DNA of 64,000 nt from Oceanicola sp. D3 (lineage in GTDB: Bacteria; Pseudomonadota; Alphaproteobacteria; Rhodobacterales; Rhodobacteraceae): the NCBI RefSeq assembly GCF_006351965.1, contig NZ_CP040932.1, positions 744,001 through 808,000 on the forward strand. The letters run 5' to 3'. This document shows, one piece after another, positions 24,516 through 33,892 of this stretch. A program made the translations under genes and the position numbers. How positions within the stretch are numbered: position 1 is the first letter of the stretch; each line of letters opens with the position of its first letter. The notes under the pieces were generated by a model, which was not told the origin of the DNA, ran no database searches, and saw only the letters and a program-made list of their open reading frames with translations.

Positions 24516-26015
24516 ATGGATGCCCCCACCCTCTCCCGCCGCTTCGTTCTGGCCGGCCTGCTGACCTCAGCCGCCTCCTGTTCTTTGGCGGAGGCGCCTG
24601 AGCGCTCTCTGCGGCCTGTCGCCAAGCCGACCGGCAGCAACGGGCAGGCACGCCACTCCACCGCCGCCGAGGCGCTGATCAACGCGGCAAAGCTCGATGG
24701 CAAGATGGGCTTCGTGGTGGCCGACGCCCGCTCGGGGCAGGTGCTTGAAGCGCACAACCCGCTCCTGCCCCTGCCGCCCGCATCCACCGCCAAGGCTATC
24801 ACCGCGCTTTATGCGATGGAGCGGTTGGGCCCGGGCTTTCGGTTTTCCACAGATGTCATCGCCACCGGCCCCGTGTCGGGCGGGGTGGTGCAGGGCGATA
24901 TCGTGCTGTCCGGCACCGGCGATCCGACGCTGGATACCAACAAGCTGGCCGAACTCGCCGCGCGGATGCGTCAGGCCGGGGTGAGCGGTGCCACTGGCCG
25001 CCTGCGTATCTACGAGGGCGCCCTGCCGCATCTGCGCACCATTGATCCCGAACAGCCCGACCATGTGGGCTACTCCCCCGGCATTTCCGGGCTGAACCTC
25101 AACTACAACCGGGTGCATTTTGAGTGGAAGCGTGCCGGCAGCGGCTATTCGGTGGCGATGGACGCACGCTCCGACAAGTATCGCCCCACCGTCCGAACGG
25201 CGCGCATGGACGTCGCAAACCGCAGTATGCCCGTCTACACATATGAGCAGCGCGGCGGGGTGGATCGCTGGACGGTGGCGAGCAAGGCGCTGGGCAAGGG
25301 CGGCTCGCGCTGGTTGCCGGTGCGCAACCCCGGGGCCTATGCCGGCGAGGTGTTTCAGGCGCTGGCCGCGGCGCAGGGCGTGCGGGTTGAACTGGGTGAT
25401 CCGGTCGCACGCCGACCCGATGGCAAGGTGCTGGCGCGGGTCTTGTCAGACGAACTGTCGACCGTGATGCGCGACATGCTGAAATGGTCCACCAACCTCA
25501 CCGCCGAGGTCGTCGGCATGACGGCCTCTGCGCGCGGCGGCAGGGTGCCCCGCAGCCTGCGCGATTCTGCGGGCGACATGAGCCGCTGGCTCTCTGCCCG
25601 GGTCGGAACAAACAAGGCGCGGTTTGTCGACCACTCCGGGCTTGGCGACGCGTCGGAGATCTCGTGCCGAGAGATGGTTGAGGCGCTCACAACGCTGGCT
25701 CCCAAACTGGGCCTGCGCTCGTTGCTCAAGCCCATCCCGATGCGCAACTCGGCTGGCAAGGTGCTTGATGGCCACCCGCTCCAGATCGTCGCCAAAACCG
25801 GAACGCTCAACTTCGTGTCCGCGCTGGCGGGTTACGTGCGTGCACCCGATGGCACAGACCTCGCCTTTTCGATGTTCATGGCCGATGAGCCACGCCGCCG
25901 CCGCCTGAGCAAGGCCGAGCGGGAACGGCCAGAGGGCGGCGCAGCGTGGAACAAGCGGGCAAAGAACCTGCAGCTACGGCTGATCGAGCGCTGGGCGGCG
26001 CTTTATACCGGCTGA
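24516..26015 (+). CDS. dacB: D-alanyl-D-alanine carboxypeptidase/endopeptidase (PBP4, class C)
   Basis: A 499-residue low-molecular-mass penicillin-binding protein. The catalytic serine motif is STAK (90-93), the second motif is KWSTNLTAE (SxN) and the third is VAKTGTL (KTG). An insert of about 200 residues between the first two motifs is typical of the PBP4 family, which trims peptidoglycan stem peptides. The N-terminus (LSRRFVLAGLLTSAASC) combines a twin-arginine-like motif with a weak lipobox near Cys22, so it may be Tat-exported or a lipoprotein. The ATG at 24516 is chosen over a TTG upstream. Confidence 0.9.
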   Translation: MDAPTLSRRFVLAGLLTSAASCSLAEAPERSLRPVAKPTGSNGQARHSTAAEALINAAKLDGKMGFVVADARSGQVLEAHNPLLPLPPASTAKAITALYAMERLGPGFRFSTDVIATGPVSGGVVQGDIVLSGTGDPTLDTNKLAELAARMRQAGVSGATGRLRIYEGALPHLRTIDPEQPDHVGYSPGISGLNLNYNRVHFEWKRAGSGYSVAMDARSDKYRPTVRTARMDVANRSMPVYTYEQRGGVDRWTVASKALGKGGSRWLPVRNPGAYAGEVFQALAAAQGVRVELGDPVARRPDGKVLARVLSDELSTVMRDMLKWSTNLTAEVVGMTASARGGRVPRSLRDSAGDMSRWLSARVGTNKARFVDHSGLGDASEISCREMVEALTTLAPKLGLRSLLKPIPMRNSAGKVLDGHPLQIVAKTGTLNFVSALAGYVRAPDGTDLAFSMFMADEPRRRRLSKAERERPEGGAAWNKRAKNLQLRLIERWAALYTG

Positions 26016-26108
26016 TCTGACTGTCGTTAATCAAACGAAAAGGCTCTTCGCGTAAGGCTGTGGCAACGGGGCGAGTCTCTGCGCTCCTGTCGTATCGGCG
26101 GAGGCCCA

Positions 26109-27395
26109 ATGACCGAACCCCAAAGCCAAGCGCAACGCCCGACCACGGGAGAGGCCCCCTTCGGGTTTGACGAAATTTTCTTTTCGCGCACCGATGAACG
26201 GGGGGTCATCCAGGCTGGCAACCAGATCTTTCAACGGGTGTCGGCACATCCCTGGTCCAAGCTGATCGGCGCCCCGCACAAGGTCATCCGCCACCCGGAT
26301 ATGCCCAAGGGCTTTTTCCACCTGTTCTGGGAGCGGCTGAAGGCCGAGCGTTTGGTTTCTGGCTACGTCAAAAATCGCGCAGCCGACGGGCTCTACTACT
26401 GGGTCTACGCCGTGGTTTCACCCATGCCCGGCGGCGGCTACATTTCCGTGCGCATCAAGCCGTCGAGCGAACTCTTCGATCACTGCGCGCAGGAATATGC
26501 CCGCATTCTCAAGCTGGAGCAGGAGCAAGGCCTCACCCCGGCTGAAAGCGCGGACCTGATCGTCAAACGCTTGAACGAACTCGGCTATACCAATTTTGAG
26601 CATTTCATGGCCTCAAGCCTCGCCCAAGAGCTTGCCGCGCGTGACGTCAAGCTGGGCCGCAAGGCCAGTGAGCGGGCGCGGAGTTTCGCCGATGTCGCCA
26701 CCGCTGTGCGCGAGGCAAGAGCCCACACCGATGCACTGTGCGAGACCTTCAGCGCGATTGAGGCAGTGCCGCACAACATGCGCATCCTCGCCTCCCGCCT
26801 TGAGGCTTCCGGCGGGCCGATTGCGGCGATTTCCTCCAACTATGGGTCGATGTCCAAGGAGATATCCGACTGGGTCGACAAGTTCATTCTCGGCAAAGAC
26901 AGTGCCTTTTCCTCCCTGCGCCACGCCGTTAGCCGCAGCCGGATGCTGAGCGCCACGGCGCGTGTGATGGAAGAGGCGCAGGTGCAGTTTGATTCCGAGG
27001 CCGACGACATGCTGGAGGGTGGCGACCGGCTCGCGGAAAAGGACCGGCTGCATGAGGTTTCGCAGAAATACCGCAAGCTTTCTGATGAATACCTGAACAC
27101 CGTAGAGCGCGAGGCAACAACCTTCGGGCGCGCGGTTGGCGACATGAAGCGCCTGATCGCGGGCCTCTCTACGACCCGGATGATGTGCAAGATCGAAAGC
27201 GCCCGGTTGCCCGACCATAACGAGAGCCTGATGGCGATCATCGACCAGCTCGACAGATTTCAATCCGAGCTTGAAGACCGGCTCGACAAGATCGGTGCCA
27301 TCACCAGCGCTGTCCTCAAAGCCGCCCGCTCGCTGGAAGTGGGGGGCGTTGCTGGTGCCCCGCAGCCCGCCAGTGCCCCCACAGAGGCGGCCTGA
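26109..27395 (+). CDS. PAS-domain protein, aerotaxis-receptor-like, without a chemoreceptor signalling tip
   Basis: A 428-residue soluble protein. Residues about 18-130 form a PAS domain similar to that of Aer (FFSRTDERGVIQAGNQIFQRVSAHPWSKLIGAPHKVIRHPDMPKGFFHLFWERLKAERLVSGYVKNRAADGLYYW is read with the HPDMP element). The rest is helical coiled coil (to residue 400) that lacks the conserved methyl-accepting hairpin of chemoreceptors and has no membrane segment. It may sense redox or FAD state and signal through an unknown partner. GGAGG is five bases before the ATG. Confidence 0.8.
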   Translation: MTEPQSQAQRPTTGEAPFGFDEIFFSRTDERGVIQAGNQIFQRVSAHPWSKLIGAPHKVIRHPDMPKGFFHLFWERLKAERLVSGYVKNRAADGLYYWVYAVVSPMPGGGYISVRIKPSSELFDHCAQEYARILKLEQEQGLTPAESADLIVKRLNELGYTNFEHFMASSLAQELAARDVKLGRKASERARSFADVATAVREARAHTDALCETFSAIEAVPHNMRILASRLEASGGPIAAISSNYGSMSKEISDWVDKFILGKDSAFSSLRHAVSRSRMLSATARVMEEAQVQFDSEADDMLEGGDRLAEKDRLHEVSQKYRKLSDEYLNTVEREATTFGRAVGDMKRLIAGLSTTRMMCKIESARLPDHNESLMAIIDQLDRFQSELEDRLDKIGAITSAVLKAARSLEVGGVAGAPQPASAPTEAA

Positions 27396-27450
27396 AGGCA
27401 TTAACCCTTGCCCAGTCCGCCGCTTGGGGCCGGCCACCCAAAGCCGCTGA

Positions 27451-27873
27451 TTACATGGTCAGGTGCCGCGCCCTCGCGCCGCGCTCGATCGCGGCGCCAT
27501 GCAGCCTGTCAATGTTGAGCTCGTAGCGCATCTCCTGAAGGAAGGCCAACTCGGCCTCCTGCAACTTGCCGTCCGAGGCTGCAACATCACAGGCCAGCGC
27601 ATAGGCTGTTTCATAGAGCCGCGCCGGCAGCCCGTCGCGGATCAGGCCAAACAGCGCATCCAGCCCGTCCTCGTTCTCGAACAGGTCAAACACCGTGGCC
27701 GAAACGCCGCGCACCCGGTCGAGGTCGTAGTCGGCGAAAACGGGCAGGTGGTTCACGATGCGCTCGATGGTGAGCAGCTCGGTGGTTCGGATGGCCTCAT
27801 CGGAAGCCGAAACCGCGATCATCACCGCCACAAGGCAGTCCTGCGACGTCATCGAGGAGGTATCTTCGCTCAC
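27451..27873 (-). CDS. TerB-like tellurite resistance family protein
   Basis: A 140-residue all-helical TerB/DjlA-like protein: ASDEAIRTTELLTIERIVNHLPVF near the start and AYALACDVAASDGKLQEAELAFLQEMRYEL near the end carry the paired Asp-based metal-binding pattern. The GTG at 27873 is preferred because AAAGAGG stands seven bases upstream, while the in-frame ATG at 27852 has none. It converges with the PAS gene and is divergent from lysS. The function of TerB folds outside tellurite resistance is unclear. Confidence 0.82.
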   Translation of the reverse strand: MSEDTSSMTSQDCLVAVMIAVSASDEAIRTTELLTIERIVNHLPVFADYDLDRVRGVSATVFDLFENEDGLDALFGLIRDGLPARLYETAYALACDVAASDGKLQEAELAFLQEMRYELNIDRLHGAAIERGARARHLTM

Positions 27874-27998
27874 GTGGGGCCTCTTTCTGCTGTGCGGGCA
27901 TTGCAATGCGCCTGTTTTATTGACCTTGCCGCGGTGCCGCAATAGCAAGCACCGGCGGGCGGCACATGGGGTGCCCCCGGAAAGGAAAGCACGAACAG

Positions 27999-29573
27999 AT
28001 GTCCGAACTGCGGCAAATCGCGATGGAAAGTAAAGCCTGGCCCTTCGAAGAAGCGCGGGCCGTGCTCAAACGCATCGAGAAGACCCCGCCGAAGAAAGAC
28101 CACGTGCTGTTCGAAACCGGCTATGGCCCCTCCGGCCTGCCGCATATCGGCACCTTCGGCGAAGTCCTGCGCACCACCATGATCCGCCGCGCCTTCGAGG
28201 TGATCTCGGACATGCCGACCAAGCTCATCTGCTTCTCCGATGACATGGACGGTATGCGCAAGGTGCCGGGCAACGTGCCCAATCAGGAGCGCATGGCCGA
28301 AGACATGCAGCGCCCGCTCACCTCGGTCTTCGACCCCTTCGAAACCCACGAGAGCTTTGGCCACCACAACAACGCCATGCTCCGCCGCTTCCTCGATACC
28401 TTCGGCTTTGATTACGAGTTCATCTCCGCCACCGAATTTTACAAAGATGGCCGCTTTGACGAGGTGCTGCGCCGCGCCGTCGAGCGCTATGACGATGTGA
28501 TGAAGGTCATGCTGAAGAGCCTGCGCGAAGAGCGCCAGCAGACCTATTCGATCTTCCTGCCGATCCACCCCGAGACGGGCCGGGTGCTTTATGTGCCGAT
28601 GAAGCACGTCGACGCTAAGGAGCACACGATCACCTTCGACGACGAAGAGGGCCGCGAATGGACGCTGCCGGTGACCGGCGGCAATGTGAAGCTGCAATGG
28701 AAGCCCGATTTTGGCGCCCGCTGGGCCGCGCTCGACGTCGACTTCGAGATGTATGGCAAGGACCACTCCACCAACACGCCGATCTACGACCGGATCTGCG
28801 AGATCCTCGGCGGCAAGAAGCCCGAGCATTTCACCTACGAGCTGTTCCTCGACGACAAGGGCCAGAAAATCTCCAAGTCCTCGGGCAATGGCATCAGCAT
28901 CGACGAATGGCTGACCTATGCGGCGACCGAGAGCCTCAGCTACTTCATGTATCAAAAGCCCAAAACGGCAAAGCGCCTGCATTGGGATGTGATCCCCAAG
29001 ATGGTGGACGAATACCACCAGCAACTCCGCGCCTTCCCCGATCAGGAGGCCAAGGCACAGCTGGCCAACCCGGTCTGGCACATCCACGAGGGCAAGCCGC
29101 CGGTGTCGAACATGGTGGTGCCCTTCTCCATGCTGCTCAACCTCGCTTCGGTCTCCGGCGCGCAAGACAAGGAAACCCTCTGGGGCTTCATCCGCCGCTA
29201 CGCCCCGGGTGCCGAGCCAGAAACCCACCCCGATCTCGACGCCGCAGCAGGCTTCGCGGTGAAATATTTCGAAGATTTCGTCGCCCCCACCCGCCAATTC
29301 CGCGCCCCGACCGACAATGAGCGCGAGGCGCTCGAAGAGCTGCGCGACAAGCTGAAGGCATGGGACGGCGGGCAGGATGCAGAAGGCCTGCAAGGTATCG
29401 TCTACGACGTTGGCCGCGAGCGGTTCGACCCGATGCGCGACTGGTTCAAGGCGCTCTATCAGGTGCTGCTGGGGGCCGACCAAGGCCCGCGCTTTGGTGG
29501 CTTCATCGCGCTCTACGGCGTGGATGAAACCGTGGCACTGATCGACAAGGCACTGGCGGGCGAGCTGGCCTGA
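27999..29573 (+). CDS. lysS: Lysyl-tRNA synthetase, class I
   Basis: A 524-residue class I lysyl-tRNA synthetase, the archaeal-type enzyme that replaces class II LysRS in many alphaproteobacteria. The HIGH-like motif is [12 protein letters not shown] near residues 44-55, the KMSKS motif is KISKSSGNG near residue 290, and the C-terminal domain is helical. GGAAAG lies eight bases before the ATG at 27999 ([12 protein letters not shown]). A small DUF4864 gene follows. Confidence 0.95.
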   Translation: MSELRQIAMESKAWPFEEARAVLKRIEKTPPKKDHVLFETGYGPSGLPHIGTFGEVLRTTMIRRAFEVISDMPTKLICFSDDMDGMRKVPGNVPNQERMAEDMQRPLTSVFDPFETHESFGHHNNAMLRRFLDTFGFDYEFISATEFYKDGRFDEVLRRAVERYDDVMKVMLKSLREERQQTYSIFLPIHPETGRVLYVPMKHVDAKEHTITFDDEEGREWTLPVTGGNVKLQWKPDFGARWAALDVDFEMYGKDHSTNTPIYDRICEILGGKKPEHFTYELFLDDKGQKISKSSGNGISIDEWLTYAATESLSYFMYQKPKTAKRLHWDVIPKMVDEYHQQLRAFPDQEAKAQLANPVWHIHEGKPPVSNMVVPFSMLLNLASVSGAQDKETLWGFIRRYAPGAEPETHPDLDAAAGFAVKYFEDFVAPTRQFRAPTDNEREALEELRDKLKAWDGGQDAEGLQGIVYDVGRERFDPMRDWFKALYQVLLGADQGPRFGGFIALYGVDETVALIDKALAGELA

Positions 29574-29627
29574 TTTGCCGAACAACTGCGCAGAGCTATC
29601 TTCCTTGAGGTCAAGGGAGGTAGCCTC

Positions 29628-30041
29628 ATGCGTATTCTGGTCGTCATTCTCACCCTTCTGTTCGCCGCGCCCGCCGCGCCCGCCGCGCAGGCGCAGGAGC
29701 CAAGCGCCATCCCTGATGTGATCGGGCAGCAGCTTGAGGCCTTCGAGGCCGACGACTACGCCCGCGCCTTCACCTTCGCCTCCCCGATGATCAAAGGCTA
29801 CTTCCAAACACCCGAGAACTTCGGCGCGATGGTCCGCGAGGGCTATCCCATGGTCCACCGCCCCGATGCCGTAACCTTCGGCACCCGGCGCGCCGAGGGC
29901 AGCAGCATCTATCAAACGGTCACGATCCGCGATGCCGAAGGCCGCTATCACGCGCTGGAATACGAGATGATCCCAGACGGGCACGGCGGCTGGCTGATTG
30001 ATGGCGTAAGCTTTATCCCCGCGCCGGATGTTGCCGCCTAA
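29628..30041 (+). CDS. DUF4864 domain-containing secreted protein
   Basis: A 137-residue protein with a signal peptide rich in Ala-Pro (LLFAAPAAPAAQAQ) and cleavage near residue 23. The mature part (VIGQQLEAFEADDYARAFTFASPMIKGYFQTPENFGAMVREGY) is an NTF2-like cone fold of the DUF4864 family. Function unknown. AGGGAGG lies seven bases before the ATG. It is 54 bases after lysS and may share its transcript. Confidence 0.85.
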   Translation: MRILVVILTLLFAAPAAPAAQAQEPSAIPDVIGQQLEAFEADDYARAFTFASPMIKGYFQTPENFGAMVREGYPMVHRPDAVTFGTRRAEGSSIYQTVTIRDAEGRYHALEYEMIPDGHGGWLIDGVSFIPAPDVAA

Positions 30042-30222
30042 GGTGCGCACGCCAAGGTTACCAACCCTTTAACCTTACCCCTTAAACCCAACTGCGCACC
30101 GGCATCGCGCCGGACCATTCCGCACTCACGACGACAATCGAGACCTGCCCCGCCCCATGCCGCGGGCGCCGGGTGGTGGCCGCATGTCTGAAGCGGCCCA
30201 GAGCAGACAAAGGGGTTTTGCG

Positions 30223-32514
30223 ATGAACAAGGCTATCACCGACGGGATCGTCTTCATGCCGCCGCCGTTTTCGGGCGGGCTGGATGTGTGGTCCAAGGAA
30301 AACGGCACGCCCGGCAGCGCCACCTATGATGGAGACCCGAGTGCCGCGCAGGTGCCGTCGGATTCCGATTTCGCCGGCTGCCTTGAGCTGACCAAAACCA
30401 CCAGCACCCAAAAGCTGCGCTACATGGGTGAAACCCCGATCCTGCCGGGCTGTTACCTCCGGGTGACGGCGCGGGTGAAGGCGGTGGCAGGCAACCTGCC
30501 CGCGGTGCGCATTGCGGCATGGGCCGGTGGGGCGGGCAGCGCTCACGTGACCGGCCTCGATGAAACCGGCCCCTCCGTCAGCCTCACTTCCTACGGCGAG
30601 GTGGTAGAAGTCTCCGCCATCATCGGCACCGCCAATCGCACCGGTGTGCACATGCCATGGACAACCGATGTGCTCTACGCCCACATCGGCCTCGATCTCA
30701 CCGGCCCCAACGGCGGCACCGTGCGCATTGATGATCTTGTGGTCGAAGACATTACCTCCGCCTTCCTGCGCGACATGATGGATTGGGTCGACGTCCGAGA
30801 TTTTGGCGCCGTGGGCGACGGGGTGGCCAACGATACCGCCGCCTTCAACGCCGCCGATAATGCTGCAAACGGTCGGGCCGTGCTTGTGCCGGAGGGCACC
30901 TATTACATCGGCAGCACTATCACCATGGATAACCCCGTTCGCTTTGTCGGCACCCTCGTGATGCCCGACGACAAGCGCCTGTCGCTGAAGAAAAACTTCG
31001 ACCTACCCACCTATATCGACGCCTTCGGCGATGAGCGGCTGGCCTTCGAGAAGGCGATCCAGTCGCTGTTCAACTTCAACGACCACGACAGCCTCGACAT
31101 GGGCGGTCGCAAGGTCGACCTTACCGAGCCAATCGACATTCGCGCCGCCGTCGACAATCAAGATGCCTTCCTGATCCGCCGGGTTATCCGCAATGGCCAG
31201 TTTCAGGCATCAACCTCCACAGCCTGGGATGATACGGTTGTCACCTCCCAAGCCACCTACACCACGTCCGATAGCAAAACCCTCACCGGCGTCACCAACG
31301 TGGCCAACATCGAGCTGGGCAGCCTTGTGACCGGCGCGGGCGTGGGCCGCGAGGTTTACGTGAAGTCCAAGAACGTCGGTGCTCAAACGGTGACGCTCAA
31401 CAAGTCGCTCTACGGCGCGGCGGGCACCCAGAACTTCACCTTCACCCGGTTCAAATACATGCTCGACTTTTCCGGCATGGTGAACATGGACAAATTCGTT
31501 TTTGCCGACATCGAGTTTCAGTGCTCATCCAAGGCCTCGGCCATCATGCTGCCGCAGGACGGGCTGAACTTTCACATCCGCGATTGCTTCATCACCGCCC
31601 CGAAAGATCGTGGCATCACCTCCATCGGCGGCGCGTGCCAAGGCATGCAGCTGGACCGCTGCCAGTTTCTCAGCTCCGAGCAGAGCGAAGATGTGCAGGA
31701 CCGCACCACCATCGCCGTCAACATCAATTCCAACGATGCCAAGGTCCGCGATTGCCGTGCCGTGCGCTTCCTGCACTTCCTCGTGTTGGGCGGCAGCAAC
31801 TACATCATCCAAGGCAACCACTGGTTTCAGGGCGACGGCGTCAATCAGGGCCTGCGCTCGGCAGGGGTCGTCTTTACCACGGTCAATGTCTCATCGACGA
31901 TCAACTCCAACTACGTCGACAACAACTTCATCGAGTGGACCAACGAGCATGATGCCACGCCCGATTACAACTCGGGCTATTCCTTCGGCGCGCTCACGGT
32001 GCAAAACAACGTCTTCTTCTGCACCAACGCCGCGCCGTGGTTCACCTTCTTCGTCGTCAAGCCCTTCGGGGGCGGGCACTTCATCCACGGGCTCACGGTG
32101 ACGGGCAACACCTTCAAAACGGTGAACGGCTCCATCGACCGGGTGGAACAGGTGGATGAAAGCTACGCCGGGTTCGACTATGGCCGGTTCCGCAACATCC
32201 AGTTTCATTCCAACACATTCAATGGAATCAACCAGATGACCGTCAGCCCGGTAATGCTCCAGTTCGATCAGAACACAGCCGCAAGCACCTGGACGTTGAA
32301 CTTTGGCGATTACATGCCCTTTGGCGGACGCATCCGCAACGTCGAGAGCGTGGTGGCCGAGAACTCTATCGACAAGCCCGTGGGCGGCAAGCTCTGGTCC
32401 ATGCCCTACGTGCGGGTCGAGCGCGGGGCGACCCAGCAGGAGGTGGACTTGGAGTGGGAGAGCGCCTGCACCGGCCGCGTTCAGGTCATCGGGCGGGTCG
32501 ACAACCCCAACTGA
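30223..32514 (+). CDS. Right-handed beta-helix protein with pectate-lyase-3 domain
   Basis: A 763-residue protein without a classical signal peptide. Residues 10-180 look like a carbohydrate-binding beta-sandwich (LELTKTTSTQKLRYMGETPILPGC ... GTVRIDDLVVEDI). From about 190 the sequence VDVRDFGAVGDGVANDTAAFNAADNAAN opens a pectate_lyase_3 beta-helix, the core of polysaccharide lyases and of phage tailspikes. Many N-glycan-like NYI and NNF turns follow. It may process a surface polysaccharide or belong to a phage or gene-transfer particle. AGGGG is six bases before ATG 30223. Confidence 0.75.
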   Translation: MNKAITDGIVFMPPPFSGGLDVWSKENGTPGSATYDGDPSAAQVPSDSDFAGCLELTKTTSTQKLRYMGETPILPGCYLRVTARVKAVAGNLPAVRIAAWAGGAGSAHVTGLDETGPSVSLTSYGEVVEVSAIIGTANRTGVHMPWTTDVLYAHIGLDLTGPNGGTVRIDDLVVEDITSAFLRDMMDWVDVRDFGAVGDGVANDTAAFNAADNAANGRAVLVPEGTYYIGSTITMDNPVRFVGTLVMPDDKRLSLKKNFDLPTYIDAFGDERLAFEKAIQSLFNFNDHDSLDMGGRKVDLTEPIDIRAAVDNQDAFLIRRVIRNGQFQASTSTAWDDTVVTSQATYTTSDSKTLTGVTNVANIELGSLVTGAGVGREVYVKSKNVGAQTVTLNKSLYGAAGTQNFTFTRFKYMLDFSGMVNMDKFVFADIEFQCSSKASAIMLPQDGLNFHIRDCFITAPKDRGITSIGGACQGMQLDRCQFLSSEQSEDVQDRTTIAVNINSNDAKVRDCRAVRFLHFLVLGGSNYIIQGNHWFQGDGVNQGLRSAGVVFTTVNVSSTINSNYVDNNFIEWTNEHDATPDYNSGYSFGALTVQNNVFFCTNAAPWFTFFVVKPFGGGHFIHGLTVTGNTFKTVNGSIDRVEQVDESYAGFDYGRFRNIQFHSNTFNGINQMTVSPVMLQFDQNTAASTWTLNFGDYMPFGGRIRNVESVVAENSIDKPVGGKLWSMPYVRVERGATQQEVDLEWESACTGRVQVIGRVDNPN

Positions 32515-32538
32515 CGTGTCTTGGCGCGCGGCTCCGCA

Positions 32539-33036
32539 TCACTCGGTGCGGGGCCGATCGGCCAAGCCCAGATCCTGGGGCGTCAGCCGAAAGGCCTTGC
32601 CGAACCCGCCGTTCAAAAACGCGCCCTGCACCTCCATCGCGACAAAGCCGAAATCCCCGAAATCAATGTAGAGTTTCGCCTTCGGATGGCTCTCCAACCA
32701 CCGCGCTCGCAGGGCGGCATGGGCTTCGCTCTGCCGCTCCACGAACCGCGCCGCGCAGTGCAGCGAAAGCCGAGGATGCGTCAGCGGGTCACCCTTCGGC
32801 CCCGGCTCACCCACCATCAGCGAACACACCGGCTCGGCCCGCAGCGCGCCGGTATGCGCCGAGAGCGATGAAACAAGTGTCACCGGCCCGCCGCCCGCAT
32901 CGGTGCCCACCGCAATCCGGCTGACCATCGGCACCCCGCCGTCCAGCACCCCGAGCGCGCCAAAGCGGGCATCGTCCAGCAGCGCGCGGGCCATGGCGCG
33001 GGCTTCATCGTCGGTCGGGCGGATGGGATCGGTCAT
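32539..33036 (-). CDS. HugZ-like pyridoxamine 5'-phosphate oxidase-fold protein
   Basis: A 165-residue split-barrel FMN-binding domain (FGALGVLDGGVPMVSRIAVGTDAGGGPVTLVSSLSAHTGALRAEPVCSLMVGEPGPKGDPL), the N-terminal part of HugZ heme-degrading proteins. The C-terminal heme-contact domain usual in full-length HugZ is absent, since the protein ends at 165 residues. It may be a stand-alone flavin reductase or FMN-binding protein. It converges with the beta-helix gene and is divergent from the UspA gene. Confidence 0.8.
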   Translation of the reverse strand: MTDPIRPTDDEARAMARALLDDARFGALGVLDGGVPMVSRIAVGTDAGGGPVTLVSSLSAHTGALRAEPVCSLMVGEPGPKGDPLTHPRLSLHCAARFVERQSEAHAALRARWLESHPKAKLYIDFGDFGFVAMEVQGAFLNGGFGKAFRLTPQDLGLADRPRTE

Positions 33037-33109
33037 GATTCAGGTCAAGGCGGCTGCACTCCGCCCAGCCTATCCTGAATCCGACAGCCAGGTAAGGAGG
33101 GCCAAACTC

Positions 33110-33517
33110 ATGTATTCCACAATTCTCGTCCCGATCGCCTTTGAAGAGGGCCGCGACAGCAGCGCCGCGCTCGACATCGCCAAGGCCCTTCTGGCCCCCG
33201 GTGGCACCATCACCGCGCTCCACGTGATCGAGGAGGTGCCGAGCTACGCTTCCACCTATCTCGACGAGTCCCTGATCGTCGAGGCCCGCAAGAGCGTGAT
33301 GCACGCCCTCGCCGCCAAGCTCGGAGACCACAAGGACGTAACCCCCCATGTGGTGACAGGCCACTCCGGCCGCACGATCCTTGAAGAGGCCGGGCGCATG
33401 GGCGCCGATCTCATCGTCATCGCCTCTCACCGCCCCGGCCTGCAGGATTACTTCCTCGGTTCCACAGCGGCCCGGGTGGTGCGCCATGCCAAGTGCTGCG
33501 TGCATGTGATCCGGTAG
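33110..33517 (+). CDS. Universal stress protein (UspA family)
   Basis: A 135-residue UspA domain: ILVPIAFEEGRDSSAALDIAKALLAPGGTITALHVIEEV at the N-terminus and the ATP-binding loop GADLIVIASHRPGLQDYFLGSTAARVVRHAKCCV (G-2x-G-9x-G-like). GTAAGGAGG precedes the ATG at 33110. The stop codon is TAG inside a GTAG hairpin element (33514). It is the first of a set of same-strand genes (UspA, monooxygenase-like, rhodanese) that suggest thiol or oxidative stress. Confidence 0.9.
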   Translation: MYSTILVPIAFEEGRDSSAALDIAKALLAPGGTITALHVIEEVPSYASTYLDESLIVEARKSVMHALAAKLGDHKDVTPHVVTGHSGRTILEEAGRMGADLIVIASHRPGLQDYFLGSTAARVVRHAKCCVHVIR

Positions 33518-33535
33518 GGCAGGACTTGTCCTGCC
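33514..33535 (+). repeat. GTAG-hairpin element overlapping the UspA stop codon
   Basis: GTAG (TAG is the UspA stop) is followed by GGCAGGAC, TT, GTCCTGCC, a perfect eight-base stem. The stem sequence differs from the main REP family (GGTGGGCA), but the layout is the same, so it may belong to a second REP type. Confidence 0.55.
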
Positions 33536-33574
33536 ACTCCGATCGGTTACGCTGAAGGCAAGGGAGGAGACCCC

Positions 33575-33892
33575 ATGCCAACCATCACCACCGACACCAC
33601 CCGCCAGACGGTGCTGACCACCTTCGAGGTCACGCCGGGTACCTGCGAAGACGTGCTCGACGCCCTCAGGGTCGCCTATGCCGAGGTGATCTCGAAGCAG
33701 CCCGGCTTCATCGCCGCCGCACTGCACGTGAACGACGCGCAGACGCGGATCGCCAACTACTCCCAATGGGAGAAGCGCGAGGATTTTCAGGCCATGCTGC
33801 GCACCCCGGAGATGCGCAAGCGCAACCGTGCCATCCACGCCGAGGTCAAAAGCTTCGAGCCGGTGATGATGGACGTGGCGGCGGTCTTCTGA
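33575..33892 (+). CDS. Antibiotic biosynthesis monooxygenase (ABM) domain protein
   Basis: A 105-residue ABM-fold protein (TTFEVTPGTCEDVLDALRVAYAEVISKQPGFIAAALHVNDAQTRIANYSQWEKREDFQAML). These dimeric ferredoxin-like proteins oxidise quinones or degrade heme; the specific reaction is unknown. AGGGAGGAG is seven bases before the ATG. It overlaps the rhodanese gene by one base. Confidence 0.85.
   Translation: MPTITTDTTRQTVLTTFEVTPGTCEDVLDALRVAYAEVISKQPGFIAAALHVNDAQTRIANYSQWEKREDFQAMLRTPEMRKRNRAIHAEVKSFEPVMMDVAAVF

Noticed and set aside
27870-30050. A 726-codon open frame on the minus strand opposite lysS
   Set aside because: It is the GC-rich shadow of lysS; its translation is low-complexity and has no domain, while lysS is certain.
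30058-30073. CtrA-like site TTACC-N6-TTAAC before the beta-helix gene
   Set aside because: One half-site is off consensus and similar near-matches arise by chance; not strong enough to list, unlike the perfect box at 2014.
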